Part shown: piece after piece, positions 1 through 7,998 of the stretch
How the letters are laid out: every line of letters begins with the position of its first letter
How positions within the stretch are numbered: position 1 is the first letter of the stretch
DNA from: Erwinia sp. 198
GTDB taxonomy: Bacteria > Pseudomonadota > Gammaproteobacteria > Enterobacterales > Enterobacteriaceae
Length of the DNA: 64,000 nt
Direction: 5' to 3'
Assembly (NCBI RefSeq): GCF_003937915.1
Contig: NZ_RHUM01000004.1
Location: forward strand, 1 to 64,000
Position numbers and translations under genes: made by a program
The notes under the pieces: model-generated
The model's input: the letters and a program-made list of their open reading frames with translations, nothing else
What the model was told of the DNA's origin: nothing
The model's database searches: none

Positions 1-508
1 CACCAACAGCGCCGACGATATCGACTCAATCCAGAAAGAAGTTGACGCGCGTCTGTCTGAAATCAACCGTATCGGTAAAGCTTCTACCTTCAACGGCACG
101 GCGATTTTTGATACTACCGGCAGCGTAAAAATTCAGGTTGGCGCCAACGACGCTTCCGACGCTAACGTGATCAACATCGACCTGTCAGGCGCAGGCTTCC
201 AGACTTCTGGCCTGGGCGCAACCTTCAGCGTGACCGGCGGCGACCTGTCTGACCTGGACGCGCGTATCAAGAGCGTCGATACCGCACGTAGCGGCCTGGG
301 TGCGATTCAGAACCGTTTTGAGTCCACCATCAACAACCTGAACACCTCTGTGACCAACCTGACCGCGTCACAGTCACGTATCCAGGATGCTGACTACGCA
401 ACTGAAGTTTCTAACATGTCGAAGGCGCAGATCCTTCAGCAGGCTGGTACCTCCGTGCTGTCAAAAGCCAACCAGGTTCCACAGGGCGTGCTGTCTCTGC
501 TGCAGTAA
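1..508 (+). CDS. fliC: Flagellin, C-terminal part (5' end outside window)
   Basis: The open frame begins at base 2, runs in from the left edge and stops at 506-508, so only the C-terminal part of flagellin is present. The first readable residues (TNSADDIDSIQKEVDARLSE) belong to the conserved D1 helix that follows the FNG-containing loop. The end (SVLSKANQVPQGVLSLLQ) is the classical D0 C-terminal helix, which packs in the filament core and is needed for export and polymerisation. Only a short linker separates the N-side D1 segment from the C-side D1/D0 region starting near SGLGAIQNRFES, so the surface-exposed variable domain appears small. A strong terminator follows directly, so it is probably the last gene of its transcript. 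Certain as flagellin; which paralogue (fliC or a second flagellin) cannot be told. Confidence 0.95.
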   Translation, partial: TNSADDIDSIQKEVDARLSEINRIGKASTFNGTAIFDTTGSVKIQVGANDASDANVINIDLSGAGFQTSGLGATFSVTGGDLSDLDARIKSVDTARSGLGAIQNRFESTINNLNTSVTNLTASQSRIQDADYATEVSNMSKAQILQQAGTSVLSKANQVPQGVLSLLQ

Positions 509-526
509 GTCTTACGCTACAGGACA

Positions 527-553
527 AAACCCGGCTCAGGCCGGGTTTTTTTA
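527..553 (+). terminator. Rho-independent terminator of the flagellin gene
   Basis: An AAACCCGGC/GCCGGGTTT stem with a short loop is followed by a run of seven or more T, about 20 bases after the flagellin stop codon. Confidence 0.9.
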
Positions 554-608
554 TGCATCAAAAAGGTTATGACACGCTTACATCCAAATAGCCGTACGGC
601 TACAGCAC

Positions 609-842
609 TTATTTGTGGGTAAAAATAAAATGCTGTGGCACTTCATCGCTCAAAATATAATCTTCCTCACCTAATCGTTCGGATTCAAAATTAAATGTTT
701 CCTGTAGTGCGCCGCTGAACAGCGCCGTGCTTTGCTCGGTTTTGGCAATAATTAGCGTTTTATCAAGGCCGCCGCCGGTCTGCGTTTCGCTGTATTCGGC
801 CGGAAAGGTTAAATTGCCATACTTGACCGTCATTTTTTCCAT
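609..842 (-). CDS. Small hypothetical protein, 77 aa
   Basis: This is an unrecognised small acidic protein starting MEKMTVKYG and ending FIFTHK. It has no signal peptide or membrane segment and is probably cytoplasmic. An AAGGGG ribosome site lies about 7 bases before the ATG, supporting both the gene and this start. It faces the flagellin gene across the flagellin terminator and is transcribed in the opposite direction. The alternating polar and hydrophobic pattern suggests a small beta-rich fold, but no family is claimed. Confidence 0.6.
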   Translation of the reverse strand: MEKMTVKYGNLTFPAEYSETQTGGGLDKTLIIAKTEQSTALFSGALQETFNFESERLGEEDYILSDEVPQHFIFTHK

Positions 843-1016
843 TATTTTCCCCTTAAAGCGTTAACCAGTAAAAATTCAGCGTCATAACCTGTTAAAACCT
901 TAGAGCAGCCTGGTTAAAAAGTCACCATGCCACGGGTTCGCCTTTCCGCCTTTCGGGACTCAGATCTTAAAATTGCGTTTATACTTATATTTCATTCGCT
1001 ATTCAGGAGGTCACCT

Positions 1017-1142
1017 ATGTTCATTTCTCATGCTACCGATCCGCGTTTTTCCGGTTTGCAGAATTGGATCGAAAAAGATCCCAAAGAGCAGAAAGACAGC
1101 CCGGATGATGCGCCAGAATCGGGCGACAAGCTCCCCGAATAA
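1017..1142 (+). CDS. Small hypothetical protein, 41 aa
   Basis: A 41-residue protein (MFISHATDPRFSGLQNWIEK... ending GDKLPE) with a nearly perfect AGGAGG site 6 bases before the ATG, which is the main reason to accept it and to choose this start over an earlier in-frame one. The C-terminal half is rich in Asp, Glu, Lys and Pro and is probably disordered. No family recognised. It precedes another small acidic gene by about 100 bases, and both could lie on one transcript. Confidence 0.55.
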   Translation: MFISHATDPRFSGLQNWIEKDPKEQKDSPDDAPESGDKLPE

Positions 1143-1239
1143 ATCGCCGCGGGTTTTGTCGGATCTGTGATGCAGCGCGGGATCGGTTTGGTGCCAGCTT
1201 CTATAGTTAACTGACCCATATGGGGTGATGGAGGTGGCT

Positions 1240-1440
1240 ATGTCTGAACGTCCGGATTACCAGGAACCGGTTCCTGATGACGCTGAATATCCAGCCGATG
1301 ATGACCATGAAGATATTCCCGAAGGCAGCGATGAACTCGTCGATCCGCTGGAAGATGACGAAGAAATCGATGCGCCGCTGGAGGATGACGATCTCGATGA
1401 TGAAGAAGAGGACGACGAGGATCGCCAGGAGGATGTCTGA
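1240..1440 (+). CDS. Highly acidic small protein, 66 aa
   Basis: The protein MSERPDYQEPVPDDAEYP... is dominated by Asp and Glu, with a long acidic tail (DDEEEDDEDRQ) and almost no basic residues. It is expected to be disordered and strongly negative at neutral pH. The start at 1240 is chosen because GGAGG lies 5 bases upstream; GTG and ATG codons further up (1225, 1228) are in frame but lack a site. A terminator follows at once. Such proteins can act as DNA mimics or chaperone-like partners, but nothing in the sequence proves a role. Confidence 0.6.
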   Translation: MSERPDYQEPVPDDAEYPADDDHEDIPEGSDELVDPLEDDEEIDAPLEDDDLDDEEEDDEDRQEDV

Positions 1441-1455
1441 TTGAACCCGTGTCGT

Positions 1456-1490
1456 GAGCCGCCTCCGGAAACTGAGGCGGCTCGCTTTAT
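1456..1490 (+). terminator. Rho-independent terminator after the acidic small protein
   Basis: A 9-bp perfect stem, GAGCCGCCT/AGGCGGCTC, with a 10-base loop is followed by a T-rich stretch. Confidence 0.8.
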
Positions 1491-1675
1491 TGTGCCTTAC
1501 GCTGAGGCGATCCCTGCGGAAAGGGCAATAAAGAGCCGGCCTGGAGCATTATTAAAAGCAACGTGCTGGCAATCTTTAATAACAAAGAGCCGCTGGCATT
1601 GCCTAGTCGCTGTTTGCCCTTTCTCTCCCGCTGCTTCTACACTGGCATGCTTAACAGCGAACGGGGGAACACAGG

Positions 1676-2350
1676 GTGGAAGAGAAAAGCCTTACGCAAA
1701 TCTATCATCAGCGCTCGCAGGAAACGCTGCACATCTGGCGCAATCCAACAACGGCTAAAGCGTACAGCGGCTTTTATCCGGAAAATCTAAAAGCCATCGC
1801 CACCGGTATTCAACCCGCGTTGACCCAGCCGATAAGCACGTTGCTGGCAGAGCTGCGGGAGGTGGTGCTGGACGATCCGCTTGCCGATATCATGCAGCCT
1901 GACCATTTTCATCTGACCTTTCTGGCCGTTACGCCTTCTTGTTACGATCAACGCCATCAGCCTGAGGGCGTCGAGGGACTAACGCGAATTGCCGCGGCGC
2001 ACTGCCTGGAAAAAGAGCTTGTCGTCCGCGAGCTGCGGCTGGTGGCTTTGCCTAATCAATTACTTATCGCCGGTATAGCGAATGCGGCGGATATCGCCAG
2101 AAGAGAAGCTTTCTGGCAGGCGTTGCAGCATTCCGACTATGCGGGCCTGCTAAAAGAAAGGTATAGCGGCAGCGCCCGGCCACCGACATTCTGGCACAGC
2201 ACGCTGCTGCGCTATAACGCTGCGGTTTTGCCCGAACGCCTACAGCAGTTTTTTAAAGCGCGTATGAATCAGCGATATGGCGAAATTACCGGCACTATCC
2301 AGCTACGTCTGGTGACCTATAACTGGTCGCAAACCGCCGCGCTGTCCTGA
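1676..2350 (+). CDS. Possible 2H-superfamily phosphoesterase-like protein, 224 aa
   Basis: This cytoplasmic protein carries two H-x-T type motifs about 95 residues apart: HLTF at H79/T81, inside DHFHLTF, and HSTL at H174/T176, inside FWHSTLLRY. That spacing and the hydrophobic-flanked H-x-[ST]-hydrophobic pattern are the signature of the 2H phosphoesterase fold (2',5' RNA ligases, cyclic phosphodiesterases). Both histidine motifs are intact, so it could be active on 2',3'-cyclic or 2',5'-linked nucleotides; this is inference from motifs only. It starts at GTG with a GGGGGA-rich site upstream; no nearby ATG exists. It stands alone, between the acidic small gene and araE, on the same strand. 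Confidence 0.65.
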   Translation: MEEKSLTQIYHQRSQETLHIWRNPTTAKAYSGFYPENLKAIATGIQPALTQPISTLLAELREVVLDDPLADIMQPDHFHLTFLAVTPSCYDQRHQPEGVEGLTRIAAAHCLEKELVVRELRLVALPNQLLIAGIANAADIARREAFWQALQHSDYAGLLKERYSGSARPPTFWHSTLLRYNAAVLPERLQQFFKARMNQRYGEITGTIQLRLVTYNWSQTAALS

Positions 2351-2395
2351 GCATGGCGCAGAGGAATGCGATCGTCATCACAACTTCGTGCGCCA

Positions 2396-2412
2396 CAGCC
2401 ATTTTATCCATG
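2396..2412 (+). promoter_or_regulatory. Candidate AraC half-site upstream of araE
   Basis: The sequence CAGC-N7-TCCATG closely matches the araI1 half-site known from E. coli (TAGC-N7-TCCATA), and even the seven-base spacer is similar (CATTTTA). It lies about 80 bases before the araE start, a plausible activator position. A clear second half-site 21 bases further on was not seen. Confidence 0.5.
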
Positions 2413-2493
2413 CCTGTGGACTTTTTAACATAACCTCCGGCCTGCGCGAGTCTGTATGTTACCGGCAGACAGGATAAAACCGGGGTTAAAAAT

Positions 2494-3912
2494 ATGTCTT
2501 CGATCAATAACAGTATGGTGCTGCCGCAGGCGCAGAAAAATAAAGTCCGGCGGATGAATCTCTTTATTTCCTTTTCGGCAGGTCTGGCCGGGCTGCTGTT
2601 CGGGCTGGATATCGGTGTGATTTCGGGGGCGCTGCCGTTTATTACCCAGCACTTTACGCTCGACAGCCATGAGCAGGAGTGGGTAGTCAGCAGCATGATG
2701 CTGGGCGCGGCAATTGGCGCCATCTGTAACGGCTGGGTGTCGCATCGGCTGGGAAGGAAATATAGCCTGATGGCGGGCGCACTGCTGTTTATCGTCGGTT
2801 CGCTGGGATCGGCGCTGGCAGTCAATCTGGAAGTTCTGCTCGCTTTTCGCGTGCTGTTAGGCATCGCCGTCGGCATCGCTTCCTATACTGCGCCGCTTTA
2901 TCTTTCTGAGATGGCGACGGAAAATATTCGTGGCAAGATGATAAGCACCTATCAGCTGATGATCACCTTCGGCATTCTGCTGGCATTTTTATCGGATACG
3001 GCCTTCAGCTACAGCGGCAACTGGCGTGCCATGCTGGGTATTCTGGCGCTGCCCGCCGTTTTGCTGTTTGTGATGGTGATCTTCCTGCCCAACAGCCCGC
3101 GCTGGCTGGCGGCGAAAGGCCTGCATGTGGAGGCGGAAGAGGTGCTGCGGATGCTGCGCGATACGTCCGATAAGGCCAGGCAGGAGCTGAACGAGATCCG
3201 CGAAAGCCTGAAAATGAAGCAGGGCGGGCTGTCGCTGTTTCGCAAAAACAGCAATGTCCGCCGCGCCGTGTTTCTCGGCATGCTGTTGCAGGGAATGCAG
3301 CAGTTTACCGGCATGAATATCATCATGTATTACGCGCCGCAGATTTTTAAAATGGCGGGATTCCAGAGTACTCAGCAACAGATGATGGCGACGGTGGTCG
3401 TTGGCGTCACCTTTATGCTGGCGACCTTTATTGCGGTCTTCACTGTCGATAAGGCGGGCCGCAAACCTATTTTGAAAATCGGTTTCTCTGTGATGGCCTT
3501 TGCCACACTGATCCTCGGCTATTGCCTGATGAAAGTGGGGCAGGGCGAAGCCACCATGAACCTCTCCTGGGTGGCGGTCGGCATGACTATGCTTTGTATT
3601 GCAGGCTACGCGATGAGCGCTGCGCCGGTGGTGTGGATCCTCTGTTCGGAAATCCAGCCGTTAAAGTGCCGCGACTTTGGTATCACCTGTTCCACTACCA
3701 CTAACTGGGTAGCGAACATGATTATCGGCGCGACCTTCCTGACCCTGCTGGGCAGCATCGGCGCGGCGGGCACCTTCTGGCTTTATACCGGCTTTAATCT
3801 GGTATTTATTGTAATCACCTTCCTGCTGGTGCCGGAAACCAAAAACATTACGCTGGAACATATCGAAAAGAATCTGATGGCAGGGAAAAAACTGCGGGAT
3901 TTGGGGCAGTAA
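2494..3912 (+). CDS. araE: L-arabinose/proton symporter AraE
   Basis: A 472-residue sugar-porter MFS protein of the inner membrane with twelve predicted helices, importing L-arabinose with protons. Signature stretches match enterobacterial Ara[21 protein letters not shown] in helix 1, [12 protein letters not shown] in loop 2-3, [20 protein letters not shown] in helix 7, and the C-terminal [12 protein letters not shown]. Length equals the E. coli protein. It is a single-gene unit: no araBAD or araC is in the window, so it is an unlinked member of the arabinose regulon, as in E. coli. An AraC-like half-site lies upstream and an inverted repeat downstream. Assignment over GalP or XylE rests on close similarity along the whole length. 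Confidence 0.92.
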   Translation: MSSINNSMVLPQAQKNKVRRMNLFISFSAGLAGLLFGLDIGVISGALPFITQHFTLDSHEQEWVVSSMMLGAAIGAICNGWVSHRLGRKYSLMAGALLFIVGSLGSALAVNLEVLLAFRVLLGIAVGIASYTAPLYLSEMATENIRGKMISTYQLMITFGILLAFLSDTAFSYSGNWRAMLGILALPAVLLFVMVIFLPNSPRWLAAKGLHVEAEEVLRMLRDTSDKARQELNEIRESLKMKQGGLSLFRKNSNVRRAVFLGMLLQGMQQFTGMNIIMYYAPQIFKMAGFQSTQQQMMATVVVGVTFMLATFIAVFTVDKAGRKPILKIGFSVMAFATLILGYCLMKVGQGEATMNLSWVAVGMTMLCIAGYAMSAAPVVWILCSEIQPLKCRDFGITCSTTTNWVANMIIGATFLTLLGSIGAAGTFWLYTGFNLVFIVITFLLVPETKNITLEHIEKNLMAGKKLRDLGQ

Positions 3913-3934
3913 TGCTGCTGCTACGTTAAAAGGT

Positions 3935-3967
3935 GTTGGCCCTGAGCCGACCAGGCTCAGGGCCAAC
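3935..3967 (+). terminator. Long perfect hairpin after araE
   Basis: A 14-bp perfect inverted repeat (GTTGGCCCTGAGCC and its complement) with a 5-base loop lies 22 bases after the araE stop. There is no T run on the plus strand, so it may terminate weakly or protect the 3' end. Confidence 0.6.
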
Positions 3968-4290
3968 AAATAGTGCTTATGCATTATTTATTGCGCGGTA
4001 AAGAATTACTAATCTGATTAAATAATCAGCCATAAAGATTGCGTTAAAGGTGAGAGTAATATATTCCCATTTGCTTTGTATTTGCTCACCGAACGGTGCA
4101 ATTCAATGTTTCTGCTGAAGAAAATAATTGTCACTCCGCCTTTTTCTTGATTATTACAATGGCCTCGTCACAAGCTACGTGTTGTTTTTTGTCTGTTTTT
4201 CTGCCAGTTAAGCTTGCTGCCACGGCAAAAGCACGACTACCTTTTACAGTGCAGGTTTGCTTTTGTGGAATAAAAAAGACAGGAAGCGCA
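3968..4290 (+). other. Intergenic region between araE and the next MFS gene
   Basis: About 320 bases, AT-rich in the first part. The reading frame of the downstream gene extends upstream to a GTG at 4096, but the extension has no ribosome site and its composition is unlike an N-terminus, so it is read as leader. No other gene was seen. Confidence 0.5.
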
Positions 4291-5580
4291 ATGAAGAAAG
4301 TTCTCGGCACCTTTTTACCTTTATACAGCACCACGCTGCTGATGCTGTTGGGTTCCGGCCTGCTGACCACCTATGTTTCCCTGCGTCTGGCGCAGGAACA
4401 GGTTAGCGGCAGCCTGATCGGCGGTATTATCGCAGCCAACTACATCGGCCTGGTCATTGGCGGCAAAGTAGGGCATAACCTGATCGCGCGCGTAGGGCAT
4501 ATTCGCGCCTATGTCTCCTGCGCAGGCATCATTACGGCTTCCGTGCTGGGACACGGGCTGACGGAATGGCTGCCTGCCTGGATAGGCCTGCGGCTGATTA
4601 TCGGCCTGTGCATGATGTGCCAGTATATGGTGCTGGAAAGCTGGCTGAATGACCAGGCGGAGCCGGGCCAGCGCGGTTTGATTTTTGGTTTCTATATGGT
4701 CGCCACCTATCTGGGACTGTCGTCCGGCCAGATTATCCTGATGACCCAGGCGGCAACCGGTAGCGCAAGCCTGCTGATTGTGGCGCTTTGCTTCGCGCTT
4801 TGCCTGGTGCCTATTGCGCTTACCACCCGTACCAACGCGCAGCCAATGTCGCCCGCGCCGATGGAGCTGGGCTATTTTTTTCGCGCGATCCCTCGCATCC
4901 TGCTGATTACGCTGGCGACCGGCATGGCCGTTGGCGCGTTTTACGGCATGGCCCCCGTTTACGCCAGCCAGCTTGGGTTTACCACGCAGCAAACCGGCTT
5001 GTTTATGGCCATTACGATTTTCGCCGGGCTGGTGTCGCAATTCCCTTTGAGCTGGCTCTCCGATCGTTTTAACCGCCATCGTCTGCTTTGCGGCACCGCG
5101 CTGTTTTATTCGCTGACGGCGCTGTTACTGACGCTGCCGCTGCATTTCACGTTCATCTGGGTGACCGGTGCGGCATCCATCACCAGCATGATGCAGTTCT
5201 CGCTTTACCCGCTGGTGGTGGCGATGGCCAACGACAGCGTGGCCCCGGAAAGGCGCGTTTCGCTGACCGCCTGCCTGCTGATGGCATTCGGCGTTGGTGC
5301 CTGCATCGGACCGATGATCACCGGCGCCCTGATGCAGCCGCTGGGCGGACACATGCTCTATCTGTTTTTCGCGCTTTGTGGCGTAATAATTGCGGTAATG
5401 AGCTGGCACCGTAGCGAAATCCAGCAGGAAAATGCCGAAAATCCTACGCCGCATGTCGCCGTACCGGACAGCCTGGCCAGTTCACCGCTGGCCGTCGCGC
5501 TGAATCCCTCGCTGGATGAAGAAGAAATTCAGGCGGCAATGGTTAACAGCGAGGAAGAGCAGGCCGAAGCGACTTCCTGA
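4291..5580 (+). CDS. MFS transporter, YcaD-like
   Basis: A 429-residue major-facilitator inner-membrane protein with twelve predicted helices. The ATG at 4291 is preferred because AGGA lies about 7 bases upstream and the protein then begins with a proper first helix (MKKVLGTFLPLYSTTLLMLL). Loop motifs such as LSDRFNRHRLL in the second half and VLESWLNDQAEPGQRG after helix 4 resemble the YcaD group of enterobacterial carriers. The last 60 or so residues form an acidic cytoplasmic tail (SLDEEEIQAAMVNSEEEQ) that is longer than in E. coli YcaD. Substrate unknown. It is monocistronic, followed by a long AT-rich gap. Confidence 0.8.
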   Translation: MKKVLGTFLPLYSTTLLMLLGSGLLTTYVSLRLAQEQVSGSLIGGIIAANYIGLVIGGKVGHNLIARVGHIRAYVSCAGIITASVLGHGLTEWLPAWIGLRLIIGLCMMCQYMVLESWLNDQAEPGQRGLIFGFYMVATYLGLSSGQIILMTQAATGSASLLIVALCFALCLVPIALTTRTNAQPMSPAPMELGYFFRAIPRILLITLATGMAVGAFYGMAPVYASQLGFTTQQTGLFMAITIFAGLVSQFPLSWLSDRFNRHRLLCGTALFYSLTALLLTLPLHFTFIWVTGAASITSMMQFSLYPLVVAMANDSVAPERRVSLTACLLMAFGVGACIGPMITGALMQPLGGHMLYLFFALCGVIIAVMSWHRSEIQQENAENPTPHVAVPDSLASSPLAVALNPSLDEEEIQAAMVNSEEEQAEATS

Positions 5581-5929
5581 AAGCGCTAATCCACGGGCGG
5601 TGCCCCGGCATCGCCTTATTGGGATTAATTTTTATATGGAGTTTTTAAGTTAATAAAATCCGTTAATTTTGGAATAAAATAGTATTTATCTTTCCTGATG
5701 TATTACTAATAAAAAATATTACCAGCGGTTAACTATTGGAAGGGTGTTCTTAAGTATTTTATGTAATTAAAATAGAGCTTTTGAAAGTTAGTTGTTGAAA
5801 TTTAAAGTACTGTCTTTTTGTTTAAAATTGATTGTGGCAGATCCCCTGTTGCGGAAATAATAAATGGATAGTTAATTTAGCCGCTATATTTTATAGTGGC
5901 GCTGTTTCTGACAGAGATAAGGAGCGTCA
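5581..5929. other. AT-rich intergenic region without a gene
   Basis: About 350 bases, markedly AT-rich from about 5625 onward, unlike the flanking GC-rich genes. No credible ORF, hairpin or repeat was seen. It may hold the promoter of the small gene at 5930. Confidence 0.5.
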
Positions 5930-6028
5930 ATGGGAAAATATTTATCAGTTCGCGGAAAGGTCTGGCTGATGATTGTGCTGGGCTGTCTGATATTCTGGAT
6001 ACTGTTGCTGCTGTGGGGGATAGCTTAA
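5930..6028 (+). CDS. YmiA-like small membrane protein, 32 aa
   Basis: A 32-residue single-helix membrane peptide: a basic start (MGKYLSVRGKVW) followed by one hydrophobic segment (LMIVLGCLIFWILLLLWGIA). AAGGAG lies 4-5 bases before the ATG, a good ribosome site. The arrangement of Arg/Lys, Trp and an L-x-F-W helix resembles enterobacterial YmiA; the resemblance is judged by eye and the match is short. Its stop codon overlaps the start of the next gene (TAATG), so the two are translationally coupled. Confidence 0.55.
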   Translation: MGKYLSVRGKVWLMIVLGCLIFWILLLLWGIA

Positions 6029-6192
6029 TGACTACGCTTCCTGAAAAATCATGCCTGAAGGGCTGGAAAATGAATCAGCGACAGCGCCGTTTTCTGGAAT
6101 CTTTCTTTCCTGAGGAAGAGAAAAAACCAAAACCCGCCGCAGAGGAACCCATTTTGCACACGGCTGAAAAACGCTCTGCAGCAAAGCGGTAA
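6028..6192 (+). CDS. Small basic protein coupled to the YmiA-like gene, 54 aa
   Basis: The start ATG overlaps the stop of the 32-residue gene by one base, the typical TAATG coupling, which fixes the start. The protein (MTTLPEKSCLKGWKMNQRQR... ending AEKRSAAKR) is soluble and rich in Lys, Arg, Glu and Pro. No domain was recognised. In E. coli ymiA is followed by the small gene yciX, so this could be a distant counterpart; that is inference from arrangement, not similarity. Confidence 0.5.
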   Translation: MTTLPEKSCLKGWKMNQRQRRFLESFFPEEEKKPKPAAEEPILHTAEKRSAAKR

Positions 6193-6217
6193 GCTCCAGC
6201 CGGAAAGGGCACCCTGT

Positions 6218-7261
6218 TCAGGCCGATTTACGCCGTCGCAGCAGGATCTGTTTGCGGGTAAACAGACGGGTCATCACCAGGGCAAACAGCGCGAACAGGC
6301 CGCCAATAGCGGTGGTTTCCAGACGATGAGTAGCAACAACAATTTGCGACGTTCCCAGACTGGCAATCATAAACACCACCATCATGGTAACGATAAAGGC
6401 AAATACGAAATAGGATTTCGCTATCAGCGAATAGGACCAGGTAAAGGCGGCGTAGCCAAACAGCATAAATCCGCCGATCAGATAAAGCGGAGAGTCACAC
6501 AGATCGATAAGCGCCGCCGCCGCAATACTGCCCATCAGCGTGCCTGATACGCGTGCGCGCACCCGCGACAGCGAATCCCGATAGTTGTTACGCAGACAGA
6601 TTAACAGCGTCATGCCCGCCCAATAGCCGTTTTTAAGATGAAAAAATTCCACGCCGGAGAGCGCCAGCCCCATCGCCATTAGCGCAAAGAAAACCGACCA
6701 TTGCAGATGGATTTTGTGTTTATATTTGCCGGTTGTGACGCGTAAAAAACGCAGCCAGGCGCGCGGATAAACGTCTTTCAGATAAAAAGGGTAGCGGCGG
6801 AACACCAGATAGAGGAAAAACATCTGGATCAGGCCGCCAGCACCAACCAGCATAGCCCTGTCGGCGGCGTGTTCCGGCGAACCGGCAAAATAACCGGAGA
6901 CCAGCCAGGCAATCGACCATTGCAACAGCATCCACCATGCACTGTCATCCACGTTTGCCATCGTCACGTAAACGGCCGCATAAAGCATCGCTCCGGCAAT
7001 ATAGAGCGGCGTGACGTTGCCCGCCAGACAGCCCAGTCCGGAAGAGAGCGCCACCCCCAGCGTGGTGGTGAAAAGCAGTGAAAAAGAAGAGCCGCCCCAG
7101 GTTTTATTGGCGCCGAACGCCAGCGTCAGCGCGCCGCTGGCAACCAGGCCTGCTGCCTGCACCTGTCCGAAGGTAAAGCCGCTCAGATAAATAACGAGCA
7201 GCGCCGGCAGGCAACACAGGCCCAGCAGTAAGTCATGTCGCGGCAGGGGAATTAAACGCAT
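6218..7261 (-). CDS. FUSC-type inner-membrane protein
   Basis: A 347-residue integral membrane protein with about ten predicted helices in two blocks separated by a basic cytoplasmic segment (residues about 165-190, with RRYPFYLKDVYPRAW and TGKYKHKIHLQW). The second block contains the FUSC-like stretch NGYWAGMTLLICLRNNYRDSLSRVRARVSGTLMGS, typical of fusaric-acid-resistance/YccS/AaeB-like proteins. It is about half the length of full AaeB-type pumps, like other short FUSC members. The ATG at 7261 is preferred; an upstream TTG at 7288 has no ribosome site. Substrate unknown, possibly aromatic acids by family analogy. It is transcribed away from crcB and shares the intergenic region with it. Confidence 0.7.
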   Translation of the reverse strand: MRLIPLPRHDLLLGLCCLPALLVIYLSGFTFGQVQAAGLVASGALTLAFGANKTWGGSSFSLLFTTTLGVALSSGLGCLAGNVTPLYIAGAMLYAAVYVTMANVDDSAWWMLLQWSIAWLVSGYFAGSPEHAADRAMLVGAGGLIQMFFLYLVFRRYPFYLKDVYPRAWLRFLRVTTGKYKHKIHLQWSVFFALMAMGLALSGVEFFHLKNGYWAGMTLLICLRNNYRDSLSRVRARVSGTLMGSIAAAALIDLCDSPLYLIGGFMLFGYAAFTWSYSLIAKSYFVFAFIVTMMVVFMIASLGTSQIVVATHRLETTAIGGLFALFALVMTRLFTRKQILLRRRKSA

Positions 7262-7431
7262 GCGGTAGCCAAATGTCCTTGTAGCCAATAACGAAAGAAA
7301 GCATAGCGCAGCCTGGCCGATCTGCTGTAAATTCTAATAAATTCATGGGAATGCTGCTGATGCCGTCGCCGGGGCCGTGGCCGGGCCGCAGGCTTGCAAA
7401 AGTTCACGCGACTGATTACGCTCAATGGCCC

Positions 7432-7494
7432 GAGGCGATGGTGTGCCGCCTTTCCCAACCGCCCTGGCTTATAAGGGGCTGATGACACCTGACA
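7432..7494 (+). promoter_or_regulatory. Fluoride riboswitch (crcB motif)
   Basis: The segment contains the conserved blocks of the crcB RNA in order: GGCGATGGTGT, then CCAACCGCC after a short loop, then GGCTGATGACACCT, which carries the pseudoknot partner and the conserved UGAUG. It lies about 75 bases upstream of the crcB-family start on the same strand, where this motif is usually found. Binding of fluoride is expected to raise CrcB expression. Recognised by eye from the consensus. Confidence 0.9.
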
Positions 7495-7567
7495 ACGCTC
7501 TCTTTTAACCAGGAGGACTGCGTGTCGGGCTTCTTACGCAATCCTCGTCATTCTATTGAGGAAGATG

Positions 7568-7948
7568 ATGTTTAAACCTCTGCTCGCTGTGATTATCGGC
7601 GGTTCGGCCGGCTGCGTTATTCGCTGGCTGCTGGCCGTCCGTCTTAACTCGCTGTTTCCAAATCTGCCGCCGGGTACGCTGCTGGTGAATCTGCTGGGCG
7701 GATTTATTATCGGCGCGGCGATGGCGTGGTTTTTACGTAATCCGCAGCTTGATCCTGCCTGGAAACTGCTGATCACTACCGGCCTGTGCGGCGGCATGAC
7801 TACGTTTTCCACCTTTTCGCTGGAAATCGTTACGCTGATGCAGGCGGGAAACTATCTGTGGGCGATGGTTTCCGTATTAACGCACGTGGTTGGTTCGCTG
7901 CTGATGACCTTCGCCGGCTTCTGGCTTATCACTTTAATGATGGGCTGA
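7568..7948 (+). CDS. crcB: Fluoride channel CrcB/FluC
   Basis: A 126-residue inner-membrane protein with four predicted helices, which works as a dual-topology dimer exporting fluoride. Family marks are GTLLVNLLGGFIIGAAMAW in helix 2 with its conserved Asn, and TTGLCGGMTTFSTFSLE in helix 3, including the phenylalanine-box residues. The ATG at 7568 is chosen because GAGGA lies 5 bases upstream. The fluoride riboswitch directly upstream fits this role. The stop codon lies inside an 8-bp tandem repeat, so the C-terminus could change by slippage. Confidence 0.95.
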   Translation: MFKPLLAVIIGGSAGCVIRWLLAVRLNSLFPNLPPGTLLVNLLGGFIIGAAMAWFLRNPQLDPAWKLLITTGLCGGMTTFSTFSLEIVTLMQAGNYLWAMVSVLTHVVGSLLMTFAGFWLITLMMG

Positions 7949-7977
7949 TGGGCTGATGGGCTGATGGGCTGATGGGG
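7939..7977 (+). repeat. 8-bp tandem repeat across the crcB stop codon
   Basis: The unit GATGGGCT is repeated four times and followed by a nearly complete fifth copy. The first copy contains the crcB stop. Because 8 is not a multiple of 3, a change in copy number shifts the frame of anything read through it. Confidence 0.9.
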
Positions 7978-7998
7978 CGCACCAGCCCGAAAACCGCA

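Noticed and set aside
7261..7288. Longer TTG start of the FUSC-type gene
   Set aside because: No Shine-Dalgarno sequence before the TTG; the ATG at 7261 fits better.
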